A stretch of 64,000 bases of DNA from contig CATIUR010000003.1 in the NCBI GenBank assembly GCA_949592205.1, forward strand, positions 165,467,759-165,531,758. The letters are read 5' to 3'. Positions within the stretch are counted from its first letter, which is position 1; every line of letters begins with the position of its first letter. Source of the DNA: Helichrysum umbraculigerum (Eukaryota; Streptophyta; Magnoliopsida; Asterales; Asteraceae). The position numbers and the translations under genes were made by a program. Positions 41,950-55,160 of the stretch are shown piece after piece. Below the pieces are notes generated by a model, which did no database searches, had not been told where the DNA came from, and saw nothing but the letters and a program-made list of their open reading frames with translations.

Positions 41950-42600
41950 CTGCGAGTTGACATCGACTTGCGGATCCGCGTGAAATCTCGCGAATCGGAT
42001 ACTAGGTATATAGGGGGTCAAACGAGTCAAGCCAACCCACCGAACCCACACACTTCGCGAGTTCACTATAACTTTGTGAATCTGCTTATAGGCGAAACGA
42101 GGCGAAATCTATTTTTCGTTTGATTTTGATTTTGCGAGTAAGGGAACGAGTTTTTCAATCCGTAGACTTTATACATCTTTACTTTGCGCACATTTTGAGG
42201 TATATATCAACGGATTTCACCGTTTAAATTGCATGAAATCGAAGGTTTTTTAAACTTAGGGTTTTGGTTTGAAGTTTAAACGATTCACATAGATTTACGA
42301 TGTTATTGGACATGGATCTTTAGGGTTTATGTTAAACGAACATTAATGAACGTAAATCAATCGATAGATCATGTTAAAATCAACGGATTAATCGATTTTG
42401 AAAATACACTCGTGACGGCAGTTCATCGAACGAGTTGACATTTTGATTCAACTCGCAGCGAGTTGACTAGCGAATCGATGGGATTAGCGAGTTCACTTTA
42501 AATGTGAGTTGCTAAGTTTAGCGAGGTGCTAAGTTTAGCGAGTTGCTAAGTGTAGCGAGTTGATGAGTGATGCGAGTTGATAAGCAAAACGAGGCCAGTT
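41950..42600 (+). repeat. GCGAGTTG motif array before C ORF3
   Basis: Scattered GCGAGTTGA, GCGAATCG and AACTCGC words, densest at 42400-42600, the same word as in C's LTR and leader. AT-rich sequence with long T runs follows to 42890, ending in the acceptor-like TTATCTTACAG. Confidence 0.7.
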
Positions 42601-42893
42601 TATGCGAGTCCAGGACTTAGCTAAATTTTTTTTTTTTTTTTTTAGTAGTTATATAAATGTTAAGATTTTTTTTAATAATAACGTTTATATAGTGGATTTA
42701 AATTAGACTTAAGACTTTTTAGTTATAAGTTAAATTTTTATATACGACTTGAGACTATTTTTGTAACAAGTTATATATAATTTTAATTTTAAACTAAGAT
42801 GTTTGATGAATCTTGATTCATAATACGTTATAGTTTAAAGATTTTTAATTGTGCATTAAAATAATATCTGTTGTTTGTGTTTATCTTACAGAT

Positions 42894-45800
42894 ATGGCTA
42901 GAGCATTTGACAAGGGCCACAATATTTTGGTGGATCTGAACCTTGAAGCCAAGCGGGCTGACAGGGTTGCTGATATTCTTCATTTTCTTGCACGATCATG
43001 GATTAGATACGCCATTACGGCCAATCCTCCTATCTCTCAGGCTATACTGAACGATTTTTGGACGGATATTGTATATGACGAATCTGTCAATCCGCTAGAG
43101 ATTCGAGCTACGGTTAGTGGCCAACCTGTTACATTTTCGGCTGGTAATCTCCGTGAGATTTTGCAGCTAGGTACAGTAGAACAGGAGAATGGGGATATTG
43201 AGTATCCTATGGATTTTATTGAGGGTGCTATCGGCCGTATGGGTTATACAGGAGATAGACGCGGACGTCAGTTCCAGAAACCTCTGGTTATTGGTCAGTG
43301 GAGGTTTCTCTGGCACGTGATGAATATCGTTTTTGCAGCGAAGAAGGGTGGATTTGATGAGTTGAGCCCTGCGATTTTATCGGCTGCACTGTCACTGGTT
43401 TATAAAAAACCATACAGTTTTTGTGATTATCTTTTTGGTGAGATTGCGAAACAGATATCGGGGTCTGTTAGATCAAGATTTTTGGTTTACCCGCGATTTT
43501 GCATGATGATTATCCGTGCGCGTCTACCAGATTTGGCTATACCAGAACCACATCTAGTGGTTAATACGATTGACCATCGTGGGTATAACGCCATGTTCAT
43601 GCAGACGGTTAGGAAGGAGGGAGTGGTGAAACCTGAGGTTAGACCACTTTTTGGGTATATTATTGACCCGAACTATGTTGCACCGCCAAATCATGGGTGG
43701 TTAGACGTTGCTCCTGCTGCTGCTGATGTTGTACCGGAACCTGCAGCTGAGGAAGCTCAACCTGAAGATCCACAAGGGCTCCTTGAGGATGTTCTTATTC
43801 AGGTTGGTCAGGTTGATCAGCAAGTGAATCAGGAGGTTGCTGCACAAGTTGTGCAAGAGGTTTTGGAGCAGAATGATGATGCAACAAATCCTTTGCTTCA
43901 GAATATTGATAGTTATTTTGCACCATCTGAGGTAATATTTTATTTATATAATAATATAGATGCTTAGTTGATAGATTGTTTTTATTAATCATAGATGCAT
44001 AATATTATTATCTAATGATTATGATATTAGATATTTAGTTAATTGGATATTATTTCTGATTTTAAAATATAAATATCATTAAACGAACAGGAAGCTGAAG
44101 CTGAGGCTGCAAACCCAGAAGTTGTATTACTTGAGGGGGAGCAGATACAGCTAGATGAATCAGTTGTTGTACCGACTGAGGTATTATATCTGATTAATCT
44201 TAAATATATAGAACTTGTATGATAGAGCTTACGCTAATCATAAATGTTTAATATATTCAAAATTTAGGATCCTGTTAGATCATCTAGAGGTCGTGATGGT
44301 GAGACGGCTTCAGATGAGGATTCCGAGAATACACCTTCTCCTCCTCCGTCTATTTCTGAAAAGAAAAGAAAAGGAAAGGGTATTATGGAGGAAGAAATTG
44401 AGGAGATTGATACTCAATTGATGAAGCGTCCGAGAACGCTAACTATTCGATAAGGTTAGTATTGATTATAGAAGTTAAATAATCTTAACTTGTTGTTTAT
44501 CAGGAGTTGAACTGAGACAGTTAATTCTGTATACAGTTGCTCAGGATACATCACAGGTGCAGACGGATACACCGGTGGTTACTGAACAGATATCTGTACC
44601 GCTTCAGGTATGAGATATAAGTTCTATAACTATGAGTGTTATGCAATTAATTAGAGTTTGAGACAGAGTTATATGTAACAATAACTTATTTTAATTGTGT
44701 TTAACTTTACAGCATGAGGTTGCTGATCTAGTTCGTGGAGCTAATTTTCCGACAAATAAGGGAGCTAGATTTGCGGCAAACTTGCTTACGCAAGCTTTGT
44801 CTCAACCTCATACACCGCTGACTAGAGACTGGCATATTGAGTCTCTCACACCGCCTGGACCAACAACGATACCTGTTACTCCGACGACTGATGCTGAAAG
44901 GATTACGTCCTTAGAGTCGAGGGTAAAGGATTTAGAGAAGCTTACTTCTCAGATTCCAGAGCTGGTGTCGAACAATCTTCTTCTTGCTCAGCAGATACTC
45001 AAGCAGAGTGAATCGTACAATCTGTTGATGAAGACTCATGAGACTTTGCTTGCGGACTTCAATGTGCAGAGACTGAAGTTATCTTCTTTGGAGAGTCTGG
45101 TCTTGAGATCGCATTCAGGACAGTCTACTCAGGGGGAGATATTGGTATATTTGGAGTCTTGCAAAGAGGATGAGCTGAGGAGAAAGAGAGATTCAGACAA
45201 AGACGATGATCCCAATGCATCAGAAGGTGGTGAGCAGACTGGTCCTTCAAAGACTGGTGAGCAAGCTACGATTCAGGGGGAGTCTGGTGGTCATGCTGGT
45301 GCTAGTGGTTCTGGAACGGGTATAAGTGCAGATAAGACTGTACCGGGTGATACTGAAGCTGGTAAGATAGCTTAGTATTATCATAGTACTGTAATATTTG
45401 TAATAGTTTGTAGTGAACAAATGTAAACTTAATTTATTGTGTAAATATATTGGGCTTAGGGTTATTATTATTTTTAAGTAAAATATGTTTGGTAATTTAA
45501 GTTTATATAATTATGTTAAGATAAAATAGTGATCGAAAGACTTCCGACTCATTGAGTAGTCGAGCGGCGTGTTCCGATTAATTTCGGCGGTCAAATTTTT
45601 ATAATAACATATGCATTTTAGATTTGATTATGGACTTAAGACCGGAAGGTATATAAGTAATTAACAAATTAAAAATGTATTAGTATTAACTAGACAAATG
45701 ATATATAATTTAAAGGTTAAATTGATAATGAATTAAATCAATTAACACTTGGAAATTATATAAGGTAATTAATAGTAAATTTAAATGTTTGGTGATTATT

Positions 45801-47044
45801 CACAATGCATTAGAATTTAAAATTAATTAATATTTGTTAAGTAGACTTAAGAGATTTCGGATTGATTCTGGGTAATCAATAAAAGATTTTATAAGTTATT
45901 TGTAAATTGCGTTAAAAATATACAAAAGAATTAATAAAGAAACTCTTCGGTTGATTCAGGGAAATCGATAAGAGAGTTTTAATTATTAATATTGATTTGT
46001 ATTTGTGGTTTTCTCTTAGGATTGGAAATGCTTGATCTATCTGATTCAAAAGATGATATTTTTGATGAGATAGATGAAGACATTGATTTTGATCTTGAGG
46101 ATGGAGAATTTCTACCACCTACAGATTGGACTGCTGTACCTGAGATTGTGCAATACATTGGTGTAGATCCAGATGCGAATATTGATGAACACCATGTGAG
46201 CCCATCTAGGACAGAAGTTATTATTGAAAATGAACAAGGTCCAATGGTTGTCGATGTAGATGAAGAAATCGATGACTCAACCGATTCTGAAAAGGATGAA
46301 ACTTTGATTCCTACCAAAAATCCTGCTGTTTTTCTTAGGAAACTTCCAAAGCTGAAGAAGAAGATTGGAGTTTCAGAAGTTGATATTACGGGAAAACGTG
46401 TTCCTCGTAAAGGGATTGTTGGATGGTACTTTGACTCTGAGCTAAAGCTTTTTGCGATCAAAAGATATGACGGAGTTCAATATTTTGAAAGAAAGCTTGC
46501 AGTTTTTAGTTCCTTACCACGTTATGAGATACGTGATTTGGCTAGATTAGAGATAAACAACCCAAGTCGTGATGATTATGCTGATCGTGTTGAAAGAATC
46601 ATTAGACATGAGGTTGGTACAAATAAGTTTGTTCAGATTAAGCCAAGAAAGGGAAAAACTGTGAAATTACAAGAGAGAAGTCAAAGAACTGGAAGAAGAA
46701 GAAGGAAAAAGATATATCCAGCTGTTAGATGCATACAGCAGATTCCACTGAAGACAATGCCACAAGATCATCTGGGTAATATGAAGAGATGGCATGTAGA
46801 TTCAGAGAATGGAGAAGCTGTCATGATTGAAGCTGATGATGAGGTTGAAGGTGGTGAAAGAGAAATCTTCAGAGTCTATGACCATCGACACCTAATGAAC
46901 ATGTTGAAGAAAGATTTGATTAAGTTGAATGAAAATAGAATCTTGACGACAGACGCATGGGGTGATTTAGGACGAGATTATCAAATGATGGTTAAGACGT
47001 GTATCAAGATGAAGATTTACGCAGGCAGTAAGATTTACAAATGA
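42894..47044 (+). CDS. Element C ORF3 protein, six-exon gene model (one in-frame stop)
   Basis: Model: join(42894..43931, 44091..44180, 44268..44454, 44537..44607, 44713..45361, 46020..47044), 3060 nt. Every junction is GT-AG: donors GAG|GTAATA, GAG|GTATTA, AAG|GTTAGT, CAG|GTATGA and G|GTAAGA; acceptors AACAG, TTTAG, TACAG, TACAG and CTTAG. All phases agree. The only fault is TAA 44451-44453 at the end of exon 3. Exon 1 holds the N-terminal domain shared with B ORF3 (LVYKKPYSFCDYLF, LVYPRFCMMIIRARLPDL), exon 5 a coiled-coil-like region, and exon 6 the C-terminal domain (RYDGVQYF, MLKKDLIKLNENRI). B ORF3 has no such introns. No signal peptide or membrane helix. Molecular function unknown; the exon model rests on sequence only. 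Confidence 0.7.
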
Positions 47045-47084
47045 AGACCAAAGACAAGTTTGAAGATAAAGACGCTAGAGCTAT

Positions 47085-47099
47085 TGTCAAGGGGGAGTC
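47085..47099 (+). other. Polypurine tract of element C
   Basis: TTGTCAAGGGGGAGTC directly before TGTTGGG of the 3' LTR. Confidence 0.8.
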
Positions 47100-47412
47100 T
47101 GTTGGGACATAGATTGTGACAACAGATCTAGCTTGAAATAGGACTGGTGTAATTATTATTATGTTTGTATATTGGTTTAGATTTGTAAATAAATATTTGT
47201 TTTGTTAGTAATATTCGTTAAACATATTATTGTGCTAAGTTAGACGAATGTTAAATACGAAATAAATAATAGACGTTTCATGCGAGACGAGATCTCAAGT
47301 TTTGCAGCGAGTTGAGCTGTGAGGTGAGATCTGAACTCGCGAAGCTTGAGTCTGGCGAGCCGAGTCCTTTATTGGGCTTGGGCTGCGAGTTGGACCGAAC
47401 TCGCAGGCCCAT
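47100..47412 (+). repeat. 3' LTR of element C, left part
   Basis: Matches 33228-33541 of the 5' LTR, with an indel region around 47290-47300 affecting one GAGTCGA unit. It is cut at CCCAT (47408-47412) by insertion of D and continues at 57415. Confidence 0.92.
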
Positions 47413-48901
47413 TGATGAACGCCAAAATGTGCTATTTTATAGTACTAATTACCCCTTAGTTTGATTAATTTCTTATGCATTTTATTTGAATTCGATACTC
47501 ATTTCGTTCATATTTGCATTTAGGATTTAATTGGAGCTTGAATTATAAAAGAAGCGGAAATCGAGCGAATATCGAAGAAAAGTGGTGAAAAGTTTAAAGT
47601 TTGAAGATTGGAGGTCGTGGAGCTGAAAAGTTACATTTTCTAATCCATACGGCGTATGGAATCCATACGGCGTATGGATTGAGTGAGTCGGGCCGCCAGA
47701 AGTCGCGGGTCAGATCCATGGGCTTTGCAATCCATACGGCGTATGGAAATCCATACGGCGTATGGATCGTTTCGGCAGAAAACCTAAAAAACTCATTTTG
47801 CCTCATTTTAAACACAGACTTCAACAACACTTTCTCCAGTCGATTCTCTCTGCAAAAACCTAAGTTTCTGGAGTATTTTGGAGGAAAAACATCAAGGATA
47901 ATCAAAGGCTTTCATTCTTTCATTCGTTATTTCATTATTTCGGTTCGATTTCTTTTATATCTTTCATTCGATTATGATTACGGATATGATATTGAATCTG
48001 ATTTTCTGTTATACTATGATTGGCTAACTCTTTTATGTATTTGCTTAGATGATAATACTTATTTGATGGATTGATTGTTATAATTGCGAACGTATCGGAT
48101 TTTATTCAATGTTTATGTGTTTATTCGTTAATCCTCGGGTATTTAATGATTGTTGCTGATTACCTAGCGTGAGTTCATAATCAGTTGAGATTGATTTCCT
48201 ATTGGTTGTGGATTTATTGATAGTTGTTGATTTTGGTTGATAATTATTGCCGAATATATTGAGTTTGACGGGCTAGGGATAATAGTTAGTAATGATTATT
48301 AATGGACGAGATAACCTTAATCGGTTATAGACTTTGTTGATTCAAGTCAAAAGAATAAATCACATAAACGGTGTTGAATTAATTTAGAATACAATTTTGT
48401 GGACAACGTTAAATTGAATTGTTAATGTGTTGAAAACAACCTTGTGTCTTTCTTAATTGTATTGAATTCAGATTATCTTGTAAGGAGGATTGATATATTT
48501 GAACGGGCACGATAGAATCCATACGTGAGCAATTGAATGAAATGATATCCAGATTTTAAGGAAACTAGTCTAAGCAGATGCATTTCTTTTATCATTTGAA
48601 TCCAATCTTTTATTTAATTAAGTTATTTTACTATTTCTTTATTTTCTAATTAAGTTTTAGTTAATAAATCATTTCTTTTATAATTGTTTATCAATTGTTC
48701 GATCGGAACTAAAACGTCCCCACTTTTTACTGCTTTAATTATTCATATTGATTTCCAATTTGTTAATATTGACATCCGTTCCCTGTGTTCGACTCGGACT
48801 TACTGAGCTATACTATATATGATCAAGTATTCTTGCCTGTGTTGTGTATAGTAAGTTAGGTATTTTCCATTTTAAAATAAAACCCCGTTTACACGACATC
48901 A
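47413..48901 (+). repeat. 5' LTR of element D
   Basis: TGATGAACGCCAAAATG ... ACACGACATCA. It has four copies of the near-palindrome CCATACGGCGTATGG at about 47645-47766, arranged as two pairs. Apparent ORFs here (47594-48074, both strands) arise from this repeat and are not genes. Confidence 0.95.
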
Positions 48902-48907
48902 AGTTTT

Positions 48908-48925
48908 TGGCGCCGCTGCCGGGGA
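48908..48925 (+). other. Primer binding site of element D (tRNA-Asp type)
   Basis: TGGCGCCGCTGCCGGGGA-like sequence six bases after the LTR end; it matches the Athila/Tat PBS with one change. Confidence 0.88.
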
Positions 48926-49100
48926 GCGGTTTGCTTTAATTTGACAAATTGGAATTTGATCTTTGTATATTGTTATTTAAGTTCAGTTCTGCTTTATTTA
49001 ATTTTCGAATTATATTTTTTTTTGTTGTTTAGGATTGTTTAGTAAGTAATTCAACTAGGGTCTTGTTCTACTGATTCGGGAATTATATCACAGGAAGTTT

Positions 49101-52100
49101 ATGACCCGATCAAGGAACCCTAATCTCGCTGATCCTTTTGAAGAACCTGAAAGAGTTTTTCGTCAGAGAAGACGGTTTGCTTCTGTACCCCCCAACTCAA
49201 GTTTACACCACAACCTTCCGTCGTATTTAGAAGGAGATTTTGGAGAGTATTTTCGGTCCTTATTCGAACCTCCGATCAACCAAGGAAACCCAAGAGACGC
49301 AATGGCAGAAGATATTGCCAACATAACGCTTGAAGAATATTCGAGTCGGATGCGTAATGACCGTGGCACTGGAGTAGTAAGGCCAGCGATTGCACAAGAT
49401 GTGGAGTTCGAAATCAAGGGACAGTTCCTCTAGGAGCTTAGGGAGAACCCTTTCCGAGGATAAGAAAAGGAAGATGCTAATGATCATGTGGAGAAAATCG
49501 TAGAGATAGCTGATATGTTCAACGTTCCCAACATCACACGCGATCAAGTTATGCTCAGGGTATTCCCAATCACACTCAAGGGAGCTGCTAAGAGATGGAT
49601 TCAAAACGAGCCAGCTGGATCCATAACCACATGGGAAGACCTTCGCACGAAGTTTCTGAAGATGTATTGTCCTCCTTCCAAAACTTCAAAGATGATTGAT
49701 GAGATCAGAAATTTCAAGCAGGAAATGGATGAATCATTACACCAAGCTTGGGAGAGATATAAGGACCTGATGCATAAGTGCCCGCAGCACGACCTGAACG
49801 ATCAGCAAATCGTGAGTATTTTCTATAAAGGAGTGGATCGTGCTACGAGACAGCAACTGGATTCCCAAGGGCCTATTCCCAAGAAAGTCCCTCGTGATGC
49901 TTTGACTGCCATTCGCGATCAAGCGAAATACTCTCAGTTATGGGATGATGGAACTTCTAGACGGAGGAGGTCTGTGAATGATGAAGATGGATTTGCAGCT
50001 ATTACCGCTAAGCTAGATAACATGGGCAGAGATATCAAGAAGGTTACTGAGACTGTCCATGCTATACAAGTGGGATGCGACAACTGTGGAGGAAGTCATT
50101 TAGTAAAGGATTGCCCCGAGACGCGAACGGGAGAACATACTGAGGAAGTCAAGTATGGAGAAGCTCAAGCACCATATCGTCAGGGCGGTGGAAACTTTTT
50201 CAGAAGACCATACCAAGATGGAGGGCGACCGTTTCGCCAAACTCAACCTGGATTTTTCACCAAGGAGCAGCCAGGTGCCTCGTCGTCAGACAAGCAAGCT
50301 AATTTAGAAGAAATGATGGGTAAGTTTCTCACGTCCAATGAGAAATTCATTACGAGCTCTGGACAAAGGATGGATGCCACCGATGCTGCATTGAGAAACC
50401 AAGGAGCTGCGATTAAGCAAATTGAAGGGAATGTGTCCAACATAGCCAAAGTTCTTCAAGAAAGATTCCCTGGGACCCTACCTGGATACACTGAAACCAA
50501 TCCACGAGATCAGGCGAAAGCAGTGACCACCCGAAGTGGAAAGGCTTTTGAAGACCCCATTCCAAAGAAGAAACCTGTTTCTCAACCCCTACCGCAGAAA
50601 GAGAAGGAAGTAGAAGTTGTGGAAAGTCCCAAGGTGGACACTGAGGCTGAACAAATTGCAAGAGATAAGCAATATGCTAAGGAGCATTCACCACCACCAC
50701 CTTATCCAGCAGCTTTGAGAAGAGGGAAAGATGATGCTCAATACCACCAATTCCTAGAGAATCTGAAGCAACTGCACATTAACATCCCATTTGTGGAAGC
50801 CATTGCTCAAATGCCAAAGTATGCAAAGTATCTGAAGGAACTTTTAACTAATAAGAGTAAGTTGGCGGAGGCGACCACGGTGACAATGAACGAAAGATGT
50901 TCAGCAGTTATGCAAAATAAACTTCCACCGAAAATGAAAGACCCTGGGAGTATTACCCTTCCTTGTCTGATTGGAAGTTTAGACCTTACTCATGCATTGG
51001 CTGACTTGGGGGCAAGCATATCAATAATGCCTTACACTATGTATGCCAGACTCAAGTTAGGGGAACCAAAGCCAATTAGAATGTGCATTGAGTTAGCAGA
51101 TCGTTCGGTTCAATATCCTAGAGGGATGGTAGAGAATGTGCTAGTTAAGGTGGATAGGTTTGTTTTTCCGTGTGATTTCATCATTCTGGACATGGTCGAA
51201 GATAAAAAGGTACCTATCATTTTGGGAAGACCTTTTCTAGCCACTGCAAGGGCATTGATTGATGTTCATGACGGAAAAATCACTCTGAGATTAGGAGAGG
51301 ATGAAGTAGTATTTGATGTCAACAAATCAATGAGATATCCTGCTGCAGTTGATGATACGTGCTACTTTGTGAGTGCAAGAGAAATGACTGATGATGAAGA
51401 ATTCCTTCAAAGTCTCATGGAAGATGAAGATCTTGATCCCATGATCTTGGAAGGATGGACGGGAAGCATAGAAGCAATTAGAAATATCGAAGAATTCGAT
51501 AAAATGCTTGAGGAGTTAGAGTTCGAGAGTGATGAAGAAGTAGAAGGTGATCAGCCGGCTGAGACTGAAGAATCGATTGAAACTAATGGTATTTTAGTCA
51601 AGAGAGAGAACCGCATCTCTATGCATGGGATTCCCTGCTCACGAGAAGAGGTGTTGGCATGTAAATCTTCTTTTGAAGAACCACCAAGGTTAGAACTGAA
51701 AGATTTACCGACCCATTTGGAATATGCATATCTACAAGGAGAGTCGGATTTGCCAGTTATCATTTCATCCAAGCTATCAGCAAACGAGAAAGAAAGTCTG
51801 CTAAAAGTTCTTAAGGAACATAAGCATGCTATAGCATGGACGATCAGTGACATCAAGGGAATTAGTCCATCGTATTGTACGCACAAGATCCTTATGGAGT
51901 CTGATTTCAAACCGGTTGTGCAACCATTAAGACGATTAAATCCTAAGGTTACGGATGTCGTGAGGAAGGAAATCATAAAATTGCTTGACTCCGGACTGAT
52001 ATACCCGATTTCTGATAGTCCATGGGTCAGCCCAATTCATGTTGTGCCTAAGAAAGGAGGTATGACAGTGGTTGCTAATGAGAAGAATGAGTTAATTCCC

Positions 52101-54587
52101 ACAAGAACTGTTACTGGATGGAGGGTCTGTATAGATTATAGAAAGCTGAATGATGCGACACGCAAGGATCACTTTCCTTTGCCGTTCATCGATCAGATGC
52201 TAGAACGTCTAGCTGGAAAAGAGTATTATTGCTTTCTAGACGGATTCTCCGGGTACTTTCAAATCCCAATTGATGCAAATGATCAAGATAAGACTACTTT
52301 CACCTGCCCATTCGGAACTTTCGCTTATCGGAGAATGCCTTTCGGTCTGTGTAATGCACCCGCCACATTTCAACGGTGTATGATGGCAATATTCCATGAT
52401 ATGGTAGAAGACAGCATGGAAATATTCATGGATGACTTCTCTGTGTTTGGAGATTCTTTTGATAAGTGTCTGGTGAATCTGAAGAGGATGTTGCAAAGGT
52501 GTGAGAGTTCAAATCTCGTTTTAAATTGGGAAAAATGTCATTTCATGGTACGAGAAGGAGTTGTGTTGGGGCATAAAATTTCGAGAGCTGGTATTGAAGT
52601 TGATCAAGCAAAGATTGAGGCGATAGCAAAGCTACCTCATCCGACGAATGTTAAAGGAATACGAAGTTTCTTAGGACATGCTGGATTCTATAGGAGATTC
52701 ATCAAGGATTTTTCAAAGATAGCACGTCCTATGAACAAGTTGTTGGAAAAGGAAGCTAAGTTTGAGTTTTCGAAGGAATGCCAAGATGCATTCAAGATTT
52801 TAAAGGAGAAATTGGTTTATGCACCAATTATGATAAGTCCGAATTGGGATCTTCCATTTGAATTGATGTGTGACGCCGGTGATTACGCTGTGGGAGCAGT
52901 TTTAGGTCAGAGGGTTGATAAGAAGTTTCAACCTATTTACTACGCAAGCAAGACTTTGACAAGTGCACAAGAGAATTACACTACGACTGAGAAGGAATTG
53001 CTTGCTGTTGTTTTTGCATTTGATAAGTTTCGCTCTTACCTGGTCCTTTCAAAAACGGTTGTTTTTACCGATCACTCTGCATTAAGATACTTGTTTGGAA
53101 AACAAGATGCAAAACCAAGGTTGTTGCGATGGATTTTGTTATTGCAGGAGTTTGACATTGAGATTCGTGATAAGAAGGGAGCGGAAAATCTAGCTGCAGA
53201 TCATCTGTCAAGACTAGAGAATCCGGAATTGGATAGGTTGGACGAAACGGAAATTCGAGATAAGTTTCCCGACGAAAGCTTGTTGAAGGCAATGCTGAAT
53301 GAATTTCCATGGTTCGCTGATATTGCAAACTTTCTAGTTACAAAGACTCTGCCACCCGGATTGGACTTCAACCAAAGAAAGAGGTTTTTCTCAGCTTTAC
53401 GATATTACTTTTGGGAAGACCCATATCTGTTCAGACAGTGTGCTGATGGAATTGTTCGACGCTGTGTTGCTGGAGAAGAATGTGATATTATCTTAGAGCA
53501 CTGTCATGATGGTCCGGCTGGAGGACATCATGGTCCAAACTACACTGCAAGGAAAGTGTTCAAGGCAGGTTTTTATTGGCCAACAGTTTATAAGGATGCA
53601 TTCAAGTATGTGAAGGAATGCGATGCCTGCCAACGTACTGGGAGAATTTCAAAGAAGGATGAAATGTTGCAAAACCCAATTTTGGTAAGCGAGATTTTTG
53701 ATGTATGGGGTATAGACTTTATGGGTCCGTTTCCACCTAGCAATGGAAACAAATACATCATTGTGGCTGTGGATTATGTTTCTAAGTGGGCCGAAGCGAA
53801 GGCATTACCCACGAATGATGCTCGCGTTGTGGTAAATTTTCTTAAACAGTTATTTTCGCGCTTTGGAGCACCAAAAGCTTTGATTAGTGATCGAGGGACG
53901 CATTTCACAAATCTGCAATTGGAAAAAGTGCTGCGAAAGTACGGAGTTAGACATAAGTTTTCTACTGCTTATCATCCGCAGACAAGTGGTCAAGTGGAAG
54001 TGACTAATAGAGGGTTGAAGCGTATTTTAGAACGTTCAGTTGAAGGAAACCCTAAGAATTGGTCATACAAGTTAGATGATGCATTATGGGCGGCACGAAC
54101 AGCATTTAAGTCGTCAATTGGAACGACTCCTTACCGCCTTGTTTATGGAAAAGCTTGTCATTTACCTTTTGAGTTAGAGCATAAAGCATATTGGGTTTTA
54201 CAGAAGTGCAATCTTGAGGAGAAGTTAGCTGGAAAGGAAAGAATGGAACAGCTAAATGAGTTGGATGAATTAAGAATAAATGTTTATGACAATTCGAGAT
54301 TGTTCAAGGAGCGAACTAAGAAGTGGCATGATGCTCGTCTTAAGTCGAACCATACATTCGAGAAAGGTGATAAAGTTTTATTGTATAGTTCTAGATTGCA
54401 TCTGTTTCCAGGAAAGTTAAAGACACGCTGGACTGGCCCATTTGTTGTTGAAAAGGTTTATCCGTTTGGAGCTGTTGATTTACAAGGATATTCTGGAAAA
54501 ACTTTCAAGGTCAATGGAAGTAGAGTGAAGAAGTACTATGGTGATATAAGGGACTCCAAGCGTGATTTGGAGATGGATTTGAATTAA
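49101..54587 (+). CDS. gag-pol: Element D Gag-Pol polyprotein with two in-frame stops in gag
   Basis: A single 1829-codon frame from ATG 49101 to TAA 54585-54587. TAG 49431-49433 and TAA 49461-49463 interrupt gag; the frame is open from 49464 on (49488 is a GTG within it). From 49488: gag domain (WIQNEPAGSITTWEDLRTKF), knuckle CDNCGGSHLVKDC near residue 197, protease DLGASISIMPY near 502, RT YCFLDGFSGYFQIPI near 912 and FMDDFSVFG near 980, RNase H ELMCDAGDYAVGAVLGQ near 1124, integrase zinc region (GHHGPNYTARKV ... CDACQRTG) near 1340, core IDFMGPFPPS, LISDRGTHF and YHPQTSGQVEVTNR. The order PR-RT-RH-IN marks gypsy; the lack of a chromodomain and the PBS mark Athila/Tat. Pol is intact; Gag would be truncated. 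Confidence 0.93.
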
Positions 54588-54723
54588 GTGGCAAAGCAAG
54601 ATGTCGAGCTTACCGACGTGATAAACAAAAGCGCTTTCGGGAGACAACCCGTTATTTTGATAATTTGTATTTTGTTTTATTGTTTTTGTTTTCAGGTTTG
54701 AACTTTGTGGGTGTGTTCTCTGG

Positions 54724-54799
54724 AAACCCTCACGAGACTACAACTCGTCCACTCGGGATACCGAGGGGTTTAAAGGCTTATTGCATGTGCTAAATGCAA
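54724..54799 (+). other. Branched hairpin cluster after D pol
   Basis: AAACCC (54724-54729) pairs with GGGTTT (54766-54771) and encloses two hairpins: ACGAG/CTCGT (54732-54748) and CTCGG-gata-CCGAG (54752-54765). A further hairpin TTGCAT/ATGCAA is at 54781-54799. The fold is a three-way junction. E also has hairpins just after its pol stop. Confidence 0.5.
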
Positions 54800-54950
54800 T
54801 CGTGTTGCCTACGGAAGTGTGCTTTGTATTTTATTTCTGAATGAAGTCCTTCAAGCAAATTGCCTTCTAATCAGGGGAGTTTTCTGTTTGACTTCTTTTC
54901 TATTCCCTTTAATTTTTGTTTACTTTTGCAATGAGGACATTGCATATTTC

Positions 54951-54972
54951 TAAGTGGGGGATGGGGGAAAAG
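54951..54972 (+). other. Internal PPT-like tract of element D
   Basis: TAAGTGGGGGATGGGGGA-type purine run about 370 nt after pol; a second PPT lies at the LTR (55905-55920). The twin-hairpin module lies between the two. Confidence 0.6.
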
Positions 54973-55160
54973 AAGTCTAGTTTTCCTTAACTTATGAATG
55001 GTAGCTATTGAAATATTGAGGTTAAGAGGCATTCTATGTGTTAGTCATTTTTCGGCCGAATTTTTGTTTTAAAATTGTTTTCTTTGTAAAGTTTAGCAAT
55101 CTTGTAACATGCTGTGGGAATGCAAAGAATGAAATAAATTTAATTTTAATTATTAGATAG

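Noticed and set aside
47594..48074. Overlapping ORFs on both strands in the D LTRs (also 56102-56582) with repeated HTAYG or TPYGF peptides
   Set aside because: They lie within LTRs and are produced by the CCATACGGCGTATGG repeat; no codon-level support.
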